A stretch of DNA of 64,000 bases from Cystobacterineae bacterium. Lineage in GTDB: Bacteria > Myxococcota > Myxococcia > Myxococcales > Myxococcaceae. This document shows, in pieces, positions 37,171 through 47,129 of the stretch. The translations under genes were made by a program, and so were the position numbers. How positions within the stretch are numbered: position 1 is the stretch's first letter; the number at the start of each line of letters is the position of its first letter. The notes under the pieces are model-generated. The model was not told where the DNA came from. It saw only the letters and a program-made list of their open reading frames with translations, and ran no database searches. The stretch is taken from the NCBI GenBank assembly GCA_009782175.1, contig WRKR01000002.1:1-64000 (forward strand), given 5' to 3'.

Positions 37171-37425
37171 GTGTTCGGTCTCAGAGCCCAAGAGCTGGTG
37201 TTTATTTTTCTAATTTTATTTTTGCTGTTCGGCGCAGCGCGTTTGCCTCAACTTGGAAAGTCGTTGGGCTCAGCCATTCGCAACTTTAAAAAGGGAATTT
37301 CAACTGACGAAGAGCATAAGGATGAGAATGAGGACGAGGACGAGGAACAAACGGCCCATAAAAACCTAGAGGCAAATACGAATGCTTCTAGCATAAACCC
37401 TTCAAAAATAGGCTCGAAAAATTAA
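37171..37425 (+). CDS. tatA: Sec-independent translocase subunit TatA
   Basis: 84 residues from GTG 37171 with AAGGAG upstream. It has an N-terminal helix ELVFIFLILFLLFGAARLP, the FG hinge and the amphipathic helix KSLGSAIRNFKKGI, then an acidic tail. TatA forms the variable pore of the twin-arginine pathway, which would export ActB encoded in this window. TatB and TatC are not in the window. Confidence 0.92.
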   Translation: MFGLRAQELVFIFLILFLLFGAARLPQLGKSLGSAIRNFKKGISTDEEHKDENEDEDEEQTAHKNLEANTNASSINPSKIGSKN

Positions 37426-37853
37426 CCTTCACCCCCTCGGCCAAAGCCTCTCCACAAGCCAACACTTCGCCGCCTCTTTGTCTTCTCAAAACAATATACA
37501 GCAATACCCAGCAATATACAGGAGCTGATTCTCCCGCTCTCGTTTTTTCAAGGGGAACCGCGGCTTGCTGTACACCCCTTCCTGGTGGAAGCAGGTCCGC
37601 GTGGGGAGCGGTGGAACAGCTTGCTTTGGCTTGAGGCGGCCCGACAGTGTTTTTCCCCTCTCTTTAAGGGCATGTTTTCCGTTTTTATTTTGTGTTTGTA
37701 TTTTGTGCTTATTGTTTTTTAAAAAATGGGGTTTTGCACCCTGGGGGCTGCGTTTGGGCGTTGGCTGAGTTTGGGAGTTGACAAGCTCCTGCGGCTTAAG
37801 ACAAAACGGCTGGGTATCAAAATATCCTTCACTCCAACAACTCCAGGCAGATT
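37426..37853. other. Spacer between tatA and ilvE
   Basis: It contains direct AATATACAGCAATACCCAGCAATATACAG duplications around 37490-37521 in short units, and T-rich tracts at 37680-37725. A run of T before 37730 may end the tatA transcript, though no strong hairpin was found. No credible gene; the ilvE promoter should lie toward the right end. Confidence 0.4.
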
Positions 37854-38801
37854 ATGAGCACAAACACAACAAAGGCAACCGCGGAAAAAATTTGGATGGA
37901 TGGCAAGCTGCTCAATTGGGATGAAGCCCAAATCCACGTCTTAACCCATGGGCTCCACTATGGCCTGGGGGTGTTTGAGGGCATCCGCGCTTATAGGGCT
38001 CAAAACAACCGCCTCGCCGTCTTTCGCCTCACGGAGCATATGCGTCGCTTTGTGGAGTCCGCGCACATTTGCCAGCTGAATATGCCCTATACCCAAAAGC
38101 AGCTGGAAACAGCCTGCCTGGAGCTTTTGCGCTCTCAGTCGGAGACGCTCAAGGACATGGTATATATACGCCCTGTCGCCTTCATGGGCGACGGCTCCAT
38201 GGGCCTGGCCGCCATCAACCCCACCCGCGTCGCCATCATCGCCTGGGCCTGGGGCTCCTATCTGGGCGAAGAGGGCCTCTCCAAAGGCATACGCGCGAAG
38301 GTGAGCTCCTATGGCCGCTTGCATGTCAACACCGCCATGTCCAAGGCCAAAGTCAACGGCCACTATGTCAATTCCATTTTGGCAAAACGCGAGGCGGTTT
38401 TGTCCGGCGTCGACGAAAGCATTTTTTTGGACACCCAGGGCTATGTGGCAGAAGCTTCAGCCGAAAACATTTTCGTCGTCGACCGCCACGGCACCGTCAA
38501 AACCCCTCCCCTCTCGCTGGCTATATTGGATGGGATTACGCGGGAGAGTGCCATCCAAATCCTCCGCAATGACATGGGCTGCAAAGTGGAAGAAGTTGCC
38601 TTCACCCGCGATGAGCTTTATGTCGCCAAAGAAGTTTTTATTACGGGGACTGCCGCCGAAGTTACCCCCATCCGCGAAGTGGATGGACGCCAAATTGGCC
38701 CTGGCACCGTGGGCCCCAAAGCCAAAGAGCTTCAGGAGCGCTACCTCAAAGCCGTGCGCGGCCACTATCCCCAATATGAAAACTGGCTCAGCTATGTTTA
38801 G
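37854..38801 (+). CDS. ilvE: Branched-chain amino acid aminotransferase
   Basis: 315 residues, fold-type IV PLP enzyme: IWMDGKLLNWDEA, HGLHYGLGVFEGIRAY, YIRPVAFMG, the PLP lysine in MSKAKVNGHYVNS, and the EASAENIF and FITGTAAEVTPIREVDG motifs. It transfers amino groups between glutamate and the keto-acids of Leu, Ile and Val. It stands alone; two direct AGAGTCCCCAAC copies follow its stop. Confidence 0.95.
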   Translation: MSTNTTKATAEKIWMDGKLLNWDEAQIHVLTHGLHYGLGVFEGIRAYRAQNNRLAVFRLTEHMRRFVESAHICQLNMPYTQKQLETACLELLRSQSETLKDMVYIRPVAFMGDGSMGLAAINPTRVAIIAWAWGSYLGEEGLSKGIRAKVSSYGRLHVNTAMSKAKVNGHYVNSILAKREAVLSGVDESIFLDTQGYVAEASAENIFVVDRHGTVKTPPLSLAILDGITRESAIQILRNDMGCKVEEVAFTRDELYVAKEVFITGTAAEVTPIREVDGRQIGPGTVGPKAKELQERYLKAVRGHYPQYENWLSYV

Positions 38802-38910
38802 AGTCCCCAACTGTAGAGTCCCCAACACATAAAACCGATTTAGCTGTTCGTTTAGCTGCTCGCCTGTGGGCAAGCTCCCTCTTGGAGCAGCTCAATTCCG
38901 GAGTCCATCC

Positions 38911-41900
38911 ATGTCAACACACGTGCTGACTCAAAGCATGCAAAGCCTTTTTCCAGCGTTGAGCATACTGTTTTTGGCGTTTTTCCCCTTAGGTGTTTCG
39001 GCCACAGAACAATATAAAACGACCTCCTCCTTGGCGGAGCTCTCTTTGCCCCCCAGCTTGCAAAGTTGGCGCGCTTGGGCCATGTATCAAAAGGAATTCC
39101 GTTCCTGCCCCTTGGTTGCGGGCACAGTGGGCGTGGATGAAAACCATTTTCTCTGCTCCTGGCCAGGGAAACTCTCTCTTCATGTCGACAACCAAGGTGT
39201 ACGCCTGCACCAAAGCTGGCAACTGAAAACCGAAGGCTGGGTTTTTCTGCCCGGTAGCCTAGAGCATTGGCCACAAGAGGTACGCATCAACGGTATGCCA
39301 GGGGCTACCGTCAACCACGGCGGCCCAGCACTGCGCTTGCCACCTGGCCAATATGAAATAAGTGCCCATATCCCCTGGAAGGAGCGCCCACAAACGCTGA
39401 GTGTGCCCAAAGCGGTTGGGCTTATTGAGTTGCGCATGGAGGGCAAACCCGTGCCTCATGTGCAACGTAAAGGCGACACGCTGACGCTGGGCCGCCAAGT
39501 GGCTGACAGTGCTGAAACGGCGGAGCTTCGAGTCTATCGCAAACTGAGCGACGGCATTCCCGCAGAGTTGGAGACGGAGCTGCATGTGCACATTTCCGGC
39601 AAGGCGCGCGAAGTCAGCCTGGGGCCCGTGCTGCCGGAGGGCTTTGTACCGCTGCTGCTCAACTCACCGTGGCCGGCACGCCTGGACGCGGAAAACCGCC
39701 TGCAGGTGCAGGTGCAGCCGGGCAATGCTGTGCTGAGGCTTTATGCACGTGCCACCACCCCCCTCAAAGAGCTTGCCTTATATTTGCCAAAGGACAGCAA
39801 TATTCCCGAAGACACCGAGGCTCCGGAAGACACCCATGCCCCTGAAGGCAAAGGCAAACAGGCGGAGGCGAAAAAGGCACCCCCCCTGTGGGTGGCTCAG
39901 GAAATTTGGAGTTATGAGGCCGCCTTGGCCTTGCGCTCCACAGCTGTGAGTGGCGCGGCACAGGGGAACCATGTGCCCGCATTGCAGGTGGATCCGCGCC
40001 AGTCCGGCGTTCCGGCAGCATGGCACAACCTGCCGGCCTTTGCACTGGAGGACAACGCCTTGCTCAGCATTGAGGAGCGCGCGCGCGGACTGGCGGCAGA
40101 TGAAAGCAACCGGCTGATGTTGCAGCGTGAGTTGTGGCTGAATTTCGCCGGAGACGGTTATTTCGCGCGCGATAATATTTCCGGCAGCATGCGACACGGC
40201 TGGCGTTTCGACCTTTCCGCACCCTATATGCTTGAGCGCGCCAATGAGACACTGGGCAGCAACGCTTCAAGTGCACTGTTGATTACGCGCGGCGAAAAGC
40301 CAGACACGACGGGCGTTGAATGGCGAGAGACGCAAGTGGGGTTGAATGCCGGTATACGCATTCAAAAAGGCGTCAACGGCATTGTCAGCCGTCTGCCCGT
40401 TAATGGCTGGCAGCAGGATTTTGACAGTGTCCACACAAAATTGCGCCTGCCCTATGGCTATCGCCTGCTTGCCGCACCCGGGGCTGACCATGTCAGCAAC
40501 AGTTGGCTGGAGAGCTGGACGGTGCTCTATATTTTCTTCGCCGCCTTCATCACCCTGCTGGCCTGGCGGCTGCTTGGCTTTGGCGGCGGCATTGTTTCCG
40601 CCCTTTATTTTCTTCTGGCCATACAGGAAGCCGCTGCACCCACGTGGACACTCGCACTCGCGCTTGGTTTTTCTCTTTTGGCACGAGCACTCCGAGGTGG
40701 CAGGTTGGGCAAACTCTGCAAAGGGCTGCGCTGGGTTATGCTGGCCTCCCTCATTTTGGTGAGCCTCTTTTTCATTCCACAACAATTGCGCAGCGCACTT
40801 TATCCTCAGCTTGAAAGCACAGGTGAAGAGAGCGCCTTGTCCTTCCCGCTTCTTGAGCGTTTGCGCGAGGAGCGCATTGCTCTTGCTGGCTGGAGCGAAG
40901 ACAGTTCGCCATATTATGCAAGCGCAGAAGCTCGACCGGAAATAAGCCCTATGGCCGCCCCTCCCTCCGTCTACCCGGAGCTTTCAGAGGAGCCTCTTTC
41001 CCAAACAAGGAGCTCCGTGAGGAAAGCGGATGCCCCCGCGCCAAAAAAACAGAAACAAAATTTAAACCGCTATAGCCAATCCACCGTTATACAAACCGGC
41101 CGCGGCGAGGCCAATTGGCACCATGGACACCTTTATTCCCTCTCCTGGAGTGGGCCGGTGGTGGCCAACCAGGAGGTTTCTCTCTTCATCAGCCCCCCAT
41201 GGTTGACATGCATTTGGCGTGTGCTGCTCTGTGTATTTTTGGGTATACTCATTTGGCGCCTTATGCGAGGCACCACCCCTGAGCCCAAACCTGTGCCCAA
41301 AGAAAAAAAGGAAAGCACCCCCCCAGCAGAAAGTGAAGAAGGGGAAAGCGGCTCCACCCACATTCCACCTCCTGCTGAAACCGGCAACACCACCACTGCC
41401 GCCATGGCATGCATGCTCCCCTGCCTTCTGCTTGCCCTGCTATGGCCAGGTGCAGCAACAGCGCAAAACACCTCCAACGCTGCGGCCACAGCGAGCATGC
41501 CTTTCCCCTCAGAGGCGTTGCTTAATGAAATGCAAAAGCGCCTCAGCAAAGCGCCAGGCTGCGCACCCAATTGTGCCGCCTTCTCCTCCGTAAAAATTCG
41601 CGCCGCCGGCGATGAAATATATGTCTCCCTGGAAGCAAATACCGCCGCCGCCGTCGCACTGCCGCTGCCTGTTGGGGAAGACAACCTGACTCTCCTTGAG
41701 GCGCGGCTTAACGCTGCCACAGCCGGCCACCTGTTGCACCACAACAACGGTGTGTGGATGGCTTTGGAGCGCGGTGTGCACCACATTGAGTTGCGTTATG
41801 CTGTTAATGGAGCCTCTTCCTCACTCTATTTTCCGCTGCGGCCCATGCGCGCGCACTTTTCAGGGCAGGGGTGGAGCACGGAAAGCATTGACGAAAACCG

Positions 41901-43398
41901 CCTCATTAATGAAACCCTCAACTTGCTGCGCACCACACCACTGCCCAGCGCTGAGGCGGTGACGGAAGCCGGTGCAACACAGCAGTTTCCGCCTTATGTG
42001 CGCGTATTTCGCCACCTTGAGTTTAACTTGGACTGGAGCAGCACCACCCAGGTTTTGCGGTTGGCGCCTGAAAAAGGCGGGCTGACGCTGCCTGTGCCTT
42101 TGCTTGAGGGGGAGCATGTAACAACGCCGGGCATTAAAGTGCAGGAGCGCCATGCCCTCGCCTCGTTGGGCAGCAGCGAAAGCATGGCTCAGTGGGAGGC
42201 ACGTCTTGACAAAAGCGAAACGCTGACGCTAACCGCGCCCGCGCTGACAGAGCGCGCAGAGGTGTGGAAAATAAGCGTCGGCCCCTCATGGCATATAGAG
42301 TGGAATGGTGTGCCCCTCACCATTCCGGCGAAGGTTGGCACTGAGCAGGTTTTCCAGTTTAACCCACTGCCGGGTGAAACGTTGACGCTGAGCCTCTCGG
42401 AGCCGAAGGTGGCTGAAGGCATGGTGCGTGCCATTGACGAGGTAACCCTGGAAAGCAAATTGGGGCAACGCGCCACAACCCATACGCTCCATTTTAGGTT
42501 GCGTGCAAGCCAGGGGGGAGAGCACCTCTTCACCCTGCCTGACAACTCCTTCGAGGTGCTTTCTGTCCAACGGGACAACACCCCCCTCAGCCTGCGCCCG
42601 CGTGAGGGCAAACTGACGCTGCCGGTGTCTCCCGGCAGCCAGCAGTTTTCCATTGAAATGCGTCAGCACGTTAACATTCCATTTATATTCCAAAGCCCGG
42701 AGTTTTCGCTTGGCTGGCCCTCCGCCAACATTAGCCTCAACACGCTGCTCCCCAAAGAGCGCTGGGTGCTTGCCGTCTTCGGCCCACCCGTCGGCTCCGT
42801 CATCCTCTATTGGGGGGAGCTCCTCATTGCACTCACCCTCGCCGTTTTGCTGGCCAAAAGCCGTCTGGGGGGCTCTTGTTTTTCAGGACAATTTTCAGAA
42901 AAGCGGCCTTTGCTGCGCCTGCACCACTGGCTGTTGTTGACGCTTGGCTTTTCCACATATTCCTGGCTTGCACTCGCCCTCGTCGTCGCCTGGCTTTTGG
43001 CCTTCAGCTGGCGCTCCCAAACCCAACTCACCGCATTTCGAGAAGCTCGTCCATGGCGCTTCAATTTTCTGCAAGTGGGCTTGGTGTTGCTTAGCTTCGC
43101 CGCACTCGTCACCCTCATTTCCGTCATTCCCTCAAGCCTCATGGGTACACCGGAAATGCACATTGTCGAGGACAGGTATTTCAGCGACGGCACCCATGTA
43201 CACCGCTTTGCCGACCTCTCCTCTGAAGCATTGCCCACCCTGAAGGTTGTCAGCCTGCCTTTGTGGACTTATCGCCTCGCCATGCTTTGCTGGGCACTTT
43301 GGCTTGCCGTTGCCCTCATGGGCTGGCTGCGCCAAGGCTTCTCCGCCTGGGCTTCCGGAGGCTGGTGGCAACCCCTTTTCCGCAGAAAAAAACAATAA
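38911..43398 (+). CDS. Very large exported/membrane protein of unknown function
   Basis: 1495 residues from ATG 38911, giving a signal peptide (LFPALSILFLAFFPLGVSA); the 15 residues before it are unlikely coding. Layout: beta-rich extracytoplasmic region to about 530; a cluster of membrane helices around 540-630 (LYIFFAAFITLLAWRLLG, FLLAIQEAAAPTWTLALALG); a Pro/Lys-rich loop; another helix (IWRVLLCVFLGILIWRLM); a second signal-like helix (ACMLPCLLLALLWPGAATA) near 850; a second beta-rich region to about 1300; and four or five C-terminal helices. The two halves repeat the plan beta region plus helices. I do not recognise a named family or catalytic motif. It is monocistronic and converges on the aryl-polyene-like operon. 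Confidence 0.85.
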   Translation: MSTHVLTQSMQSLFPALSILFLAFFPLGVSATEQYKTTSSLAELSLPPSLQSWRAWAMYQKEFRSCPLVAGTVGVDENHFLCSWPGKLSLHVDNQGVRLHQSWQLKTEGWVFLPGSLEHWPQEVRINGMPGATVNHGGPALRLPPGQYEISAHIPWKERPQTLSVPKAVGLIELRMEGKPVPHVQRKGDTLTLGRQVADSAETAELRVYRKLSDGIPAELETELHVHISGKAREVSLGPVLPEGFVPLLLNSPWPARLDAENRLQVQVQPGNAVLRLYARATTPLKELALYLPKDSNIPEDTEAPEDTHAPEGKGKQAEAKKAPPLWVAQEIWSYEAALALRSTAVSGAAQGNHVPALQVDPRQSGVPAAWHNLPAFALEDNALLSIEERARGLAADESNRLMLQRELWLNFAGDGYFARDNISGSMRHGWRFDLSAPYMLERANETLGSNASSALLITRGEKPDTTGVEWRETQVGLNAGIRIQKGVNGIVSRLPVNGWQQDFDSVHTKLRLPYGYRLLAAPGADHVSNSWLESWTVLYIFFAAFITLLAWRLLGFGGGIVSALYFLLAIQEAAAPTWTLALALGFSLLARALRGGRLGKLCKGLRWVMLASLILVSLFFIPQQLRSALYPQLESTGEESALSFPLLERLREERIALAGWSEDSSPYYASAEARPEISPMAAPPSVYPELSEEPLSQTRSSVRKADAPAPKKQKQNLNRYSQSTVIQTGRGEANWHHGHLYSLSWSGPVVANQEVSLFISPPWLTCIWRVLLCVFLGILIWRLMRGTTPEPKPVPKEKKESTPPAESEEGESGSTHIPPPAETGNTTTAAMACMLPCLLLALLWPGAATAQNTSNAAATASMPFPSEALLNEMQKRLSKAPGCAPNCAAFSSVKIRAAGDEIYVSLEANTAAAVALPLPVGEDNLTLLEARLNAATAGHLLHHNNGVWMALERGVHHIELRYAVNGASSSLYFPLRPMRAHFSGQGWSTESIDENRLINETLNLLRTTPLPSAEAVTEAGATQQFPPYVRVFRHLEFNLDWSSTTQVLRLAPEKGGLTLPVPLLEGEHVTTPGIKVQERHALASLGSSESMAQWEARLDKSETLTLTAPALTERAEVWKISVGPSWHIEWNGVPLTIPAKVGTEQVFQFNPLPGETLTLSLSEPKVAEGMVRAIDEVTLESKLGQRATTHTLHFRLRASQGGEHLFTLPDNSFEVLSVQRDNTPLSLRPREGKLTLPVSPGSQQFSIEMRQHVNIPFIFQSPEFSLGWPSANISLNTLLPKERWVLAVFGPPVGSVILYWGELLIALTLAVLLAKSRLGGSCFSGQFSEKRPLLRLHHWLLLTLGFSTYSWLALALVVAWLLAFSWRSQTQLTAFREARPWRFNFLQVGLVLLSFAALVTLISVIPSSLMGTPEMHIVEDRYFSDGTHVHRFADLSSEALPTLKVVSLPLWTYRLAMLCWALWLAVALMGWLRQGFSAWASGGWWQPLFRRKKQ

Positions 43399-43544
43399 AA
43401 CGTCCACTGCACGTGCAACACAAGCTTAAGTCTGGTCCCAAGCCTTAGCCCTCTGCAAATGCTGAAATTGCTGAAATTGTTTTAAGTTATGGCATACCCT
43501 CAGGTTACCTCAATCTGCTTGAGCCACTTCATCTCAAAGCTGTT

Positions 43545-44762
43545 TTAAAGCCGTTTAAAAATGAGTGAGGTATTAATTCCGCCGAAGGCGAAGTTGTTGG
43601 ACATCACATATTCGGTTTCTATGGCCCTGCCTTCTCCCGTGAGGTAATCCAACTCTGCGCATTGGGGGTCCACCTCTTGCAGGTTGAGGTTGGGGGCAAA
43701 CCAGCCCTCATTCATCATCTGTATGGTCAACCAGGCCTCAATGGCTCCGCAGGCGCCCAGCGTATGGCCCAAATAACTTTTGAGTGTGCTGACGGGGAGG
43801 GGGCGGCGGAATATGTTTCGCGTAATATGGCTTTCTGCAATATCGCCCGTCCCGGTGGCCGTTCCATGCGTATTTATATAGCCAATGGCCTGAGGGGGGA
43901 GGCGTGCATCTTCCAGGGCGAGGCGGAGTGCGCCCCCCATGGTTTCCGGGTTGGGGTGCGTCACATGGGTGCCATCCGTATTCGTCCCAAAGCCCACCAC
44001 CTCTGCATAAACCTGAGCACCCCTCGCCAGGGCGTGTGTATATTCTTCCAAAATGAGGGTGCCTGCTCCCTCTCCTATAACCAGGCCGTCTCTGTTTTTG
44101 TCATAGGCAGCGGGAGTAGAAGCGGGGGCCTCATTTTTCGTGCTGGTGGCAAAGAGGGTATCAAACACGGCTGCATCTGCTGCGCTTAATTCTTCTGCGC
44201 CGCCGGCAAGCATAATGTCCTGGAGGCCATGGCCTATGGTTTCATAGGCATAGCCAATGGCCATGCTGCCGGAGGTGCAGGCGGTGTTGGTGGGAATCAT
44301 TCTTCCGGTGAGGCCATAAAACACTTCGAGGTTGGTGGCGCAGGTATGGGGCATGGCCTTTATATACGTAGTGGCATTCATGTCCTTCAAGTCGCCGTGG
44401 ACAAGCATGCCATAAAAGTCCATGAGGGGGGGGACGCTGCCCAGGGAGGAGCCATAGGCCACACCGCAGCGGCCATTGCGCAAAAGGGGTGAGTCCACGA
44501 GGCCGGCCATGTGCAGGGCGTTGTTGGTGGCGGTGAGGGAGAGGAGGGCGACGCGGCCCATGCCGCGGATTTTTTTTCGTGGGTATTCCGGGAGGGCGGC
44601 ATCTATAGGGGCGGCCAGCCGGGTATTCATTTTCTCATATTTGTCCCAGGCGTCCATGCGGCGCACACAATTTTTATAGAGGCGCAGCTTGGCCAAAATA
44701 TCTGGCCACGCATTCCCCAGCGCGCTGACGACGCCGCCGCCGCTCACCACCACGCGCCTCAC
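43545..44762 (-). CDS. Beta-ketoacyl-ACP synthase, aryl-polyene (ApeR-like)
   Basis: 405 residues, FabF-like with a complete Cys-His-His triad: NTACTSGSMAIG, INTHGTATGTGD and LGHTLGACGA. The start MRRVVVSGGGVVSALGNAW and the VRRMDAWDKYEKMNTRLAAP region are closer to the synthases of aryl polyene gene clusters than to fabF. It would extend a polyene chain with malonyl units. It is last in a five-gene set where all neighbours overlap; ATG 44762 overlaps the reductase stop. Confidence 0.8.
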   Translation of the reverse strand: MRRVVVSGGGVVSALGNAWPDILAKLRLYKNCVRRMDAWDKYEKMNTRLAAPIDAALPEYPRKKIRGMGRVALLSLTATNNALHMAGLVDSPLLRNGRCGVAYGSSLGSVPPLMDFYGMLVHGDLKDMNATTYIKAMPHTCATNLEVFYGLTGRMIPTNTACTSGSMAIGYAYETIGHGLQDIMLAGGAEELSAADAAVFDTLFATSTKNEAPASTPAAYDKNRDGLVIGEGAGTLILEEYTHALARGAQVYAEVVGFGTNTDGTHVTHPNPETMGGALRLALEDARLPPQAIGYINTHGTATGTGDIAESHITRNIFRRPLPVSTLKSYLGHTLGACGAIEAWLTIQMMNEGWFAPNLNLQEVDPQCAELDYLTGEGRAIETEYVMSNNFAFGGINTSLIFKRL

Positions 44763-45484
44763 AGCAAGCCACCGTCAACGGCAATCACCTGCCGCGTAAT
44801 ATAGGAGGCCGCATCGGAGAGGAGAAACAGCACCAGGGCCGCCACCTCCTGGCTTTTTCCTATTCTCCCCATGGGTATAGAGGGGAGGAGTTTCTCCAGG
44901 GGTGCCTCTTTCACCATTTCCGTATCAATAAGCCCTGGGGCAATGCAATTTACCGTAATAGAGCGGCTTGCCAGCTCCAGGGCGAGGGCTTTGGTTGCGC
45001 CAATAATGCCGGCTTTGGAGGCACTATAATTCACTTGTCCGCGGTTGCCGGCAATTCCGGAAACGGAGGCGAGGCTAATAATTCTGCCCTGTTTTTTTCT
45101 GCAAAGGGGCATAACCAGGGGGTGGAGCACATTATAAAATCCATCCAAGTTGGTATGGAGGACTTTGTCCCATTCCTCTGCGGTGAGGGCCGGAAAGGCA
45201 TTGTCCGCGCAAATGCCCGCATTGCAGACAATGCCCCAAAGGGCGCCCTCTCTTTGGCTATATTCCTCGAGGGTGCTTTGTGTTTCTTTTCTGTTGGCAA
45301 TATCAAAGCGGAGCAGCTCCACGGCTTTGCCTTGTGCTTTTATTTCTTCTTGCAGGGAGAGGGCTGCATTTTCGCTGTGGCAATAGTGGGCAATAACCTT
45401 ATAGTCCGCCGCTGCTGCTGCCAGGGCAATGGCTCTGCCTATGCCCCGGCTTGCTCCCGTAACCAACACACTTCTTCCATTCAT
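44759..45484 (-). CDS. FabG-like ketoreductase, aryl-polyene (ApeQ-like)
   Basis: 241 residues; short-chain reductase with TGASRGIG, CNAGI, catalytic Ser in LASVSG and Tyr-Lys in YSASKAG, and the FabG-type end SYITRQVIAVDGGLL. It should reduce the 3-ketoacyl-ACP made by the flanking synthases. Both ends overlap neighbours by four bases, so translation is coupled. Confidence 0.85.
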   Translation of the reverse strand: MNGRSVLVTGASRGIGRAIALAAAAADYKVIAHYCHSENAALSLQEEIKAQGKAVELLRFDIANRKETQSTLEEYSQREGALWGIVCNAGICADNAFPALTAEEWDKVLHTNLDGFYNVLHPLVMPLCRKKQGRIISLASVSGIAGNRGQVNYSASKAGIIGATKALALELASRSITVNCIAPGLIDTEMVKEAPLEKLLPSIPMGRIGKSQEVAALVLFLLSDAASYITRQVIAVDGGLL

Positions 45485-45930
45485 CTGTTTATCACCGCCG
45501 AAAAATCCGCGGACTCCATAATGGTAAGTTTGGCTGAAACTGCTTTTATCTGGCCTTCAAAAACGCTGCATTGGAAGGAGGAAACATTGTCCACAACGGT
45601 GTCCTCTTCTATTTCAATGCGGACTGTCCCCTGAAGCACAGGCACATGCAGCACCAACTCTGAAACGCTGAGGATGAAGCCGAAGAGGGGTTTTTCGCCT
45701 GCGGCCCGCCTCTTCAGTCCGGAGAGGGCGGAAGTGCTTTGGGCCATCAACTCAAAGCCTGCCCAGGCGGGCAAGCCCTTCAACGCTTCTTTAAAAAAGA
45801 GGCAATCCTCCTCAATGTCATATTCTGCGACCAGGGCGTGTCCTTGGGGCTCCCAGGAAACAATTCTGCTTAAGAGAAACATTTTCCCTTCGTGGGGGAT
45901 TAAGGTTGCCAATTCTTCTTTGTCGATCAT
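45481..45930 (-). CDS. Hotdog-fold 3-hydroxyacyl-ACP dehydratase (ApeP-like)
   Basis: 149 residues from ATG 45930 (overlapping the upstream synthase stop). LIPHEGKMFLLSRI corresponds to the FabZ/ApeP catalytic His block and GLPAWAGFELMAQSTSALSG to the second helix block with its acidic residue. It would dehydrate 3-hydroxyacyl-ACP to the trans-enoyl form, leaving double bonds unreduced to build a polyene. Confidence 0.78.
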   Translation of the reverse strand: MIDKEELATLIPHEGKMFLLSRIVSWEPQGHALVAEYDIEEDCLFFKEALKGLPAWAGFELMAQSTSALSGLKRRAAGEKPLFGFILSVSELVLHVPVLQGTVRIEIEEDTVVDNVSSFQCSVFEGQIKAVSAKLTIMESADFSAVINR

Positions 45931-47129
45931 AGCTCTTCCGCCCTGCGCATGAGGAGGCTTAAGTTGCAACCCCCAAAGGCAAAGGAGTTATTCATACAAT
46001 AACGGGCTTTCCTGAAGTGGGTTTTTTCTGCAGGCAACCTCTCCTGGGCTTTCACCAAGTGCAAAGCGGGGAGTGTTTCATCCACAACACCATCCCAGCA
46101 ATGGGGGGGCAACGTGCCGGTGTGCAGCACACCCCAGCACAGGGCCAACTCCAAGGCCCCCGCCGCCCCCAAAGTATGCCCTATAACAGCTTTGGTGGAG
46201 CTGGCCGGTGGTTGGCCCTTGCCGAAAACAGCATGCATGGCTTTTGCTTCTGCGCTGTCATTGAGGCGTGTCCCCGTCCCGTGGAGGTTAACATAGGCCA
46301 CCTCAGTGGGGCTTATTCCCGCGTGGTGGAGGGCAGCCTGCATGGCGGCGGCGGCCCCTATGCCTTCGGGGTGGGGAGCCGTCATGTGGAAGGCGTCGGC
46401 GCTCTCGCCATAGCCTGCCAGCACCATGGCCTCCTCCTCCAATTTTTCTCTGGAGAGCACAAAAAAGGCTGCCCCTTCTCCCAGGTTAATGCCCTTGCGG
46501 TTTTTGCTAAAGGGGTTGCTATGTTCTGCAGAAAGCGCCTCCAATGCCCAAAAGCCCAGGAGAGAAGCCTCGGAGGCAATGTCTACCCCGCCGGCAACAA
46601 CAGCATCACACAGGCCAAAAGCAATAAGCTCTGCCCCTCGGGCAATGGCTGAAGCGCTGGAGGCGCAGGCTGTGGCGAGGGAAAAAACCGGCCCCTCAAG
46701 GCCCAAAAACCGGGCGGCATATTCAGCGGGCCTGGCGGCGCTTTGCAAGGAGAGTTGATAGCCTTGAGGCCATGCGCCCCTTTCAAAAAAAGACCGATGT
46801 GCCGGGAGGGAGTCCTCCGTCCCATTGTCACAGGAGCCCAGGCACAGGCCCACCCTCTGAGGGCCAAAGCGCTGCAAGGCTTTTTCCGCCGTAGGGCGCA
46901 GTTGTTGCAGCGCGGTGGTACAGAGGAAAAGCAGCTTGGTGGCGGCCTCTGGAGGTGGCGTTGGGGCGCGGCCGACGAGGAAGCTGTGGGTTTTGGCGCC
47001 GACATGGAGGGTGGTGGGGAGAATGCCGCTTTGGTCGCCGCGCACAGCGGCCTCAAAAAAAGGCTCAAAGGCCTGTCCGGCGCAGCAAATGAGTCCGGGT
47101 TTTGAGAGGAAAATGGGCTGAAAACTCAC
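45927..47129 (-). CDS. Beta-ketoacyl-ACP synthase, aryl-polyene (ApeO-like)
   Basis: 400 residues from GTG 47129, which has GGGGAG seven bases upstream and overlaps the DUF3261 stop (GTGA). Triad: ATACASSASAIARG, NLHGTGTRLND and [13 protein letters not shown], all intact. The N-terminal part is divergent from FabF and lacks the usual long opening, like ApeO-type synthases. It probably works with the ApeR-like enzyme, the reductase and the dehydratase on an ACP-bound chain. Confidence 0.78.
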   Translation of the reverse strand: MSFQPIFLSKPGLICCAGQAFEPFFEAAVRGDQSGILPTTLHVGAKTHSFLVGRAPTPPPEAATKLLFLCTTALQQLRPTAEKALQRFGPQRVGLCLGSCDNGTEDSLPAHRSFFERGAWPQGYQLSLQSAARPAEYAARFLGLEGPVFSLATACASSASAIARGAELIAFGLCDAVVAGGVDIASEASLLGFWALEALSAEHSNPFSKNRKGINLGEGAAFFVLSREKLEEEAMVLAGYGESADAFHMTAPHPEGIGAAAAMQAALHHAGISPTEVAYVNLHGTGTRLNDSAEAKAMHAVFGKGQPPASSTKAVIGHTLGAAGALELALCWGVLHTGTLPPHCWDGVVDETLPALHLVKAQERLPAEKTHFRKARYCMNNSFAFGGCNLSLLMRRAEEL

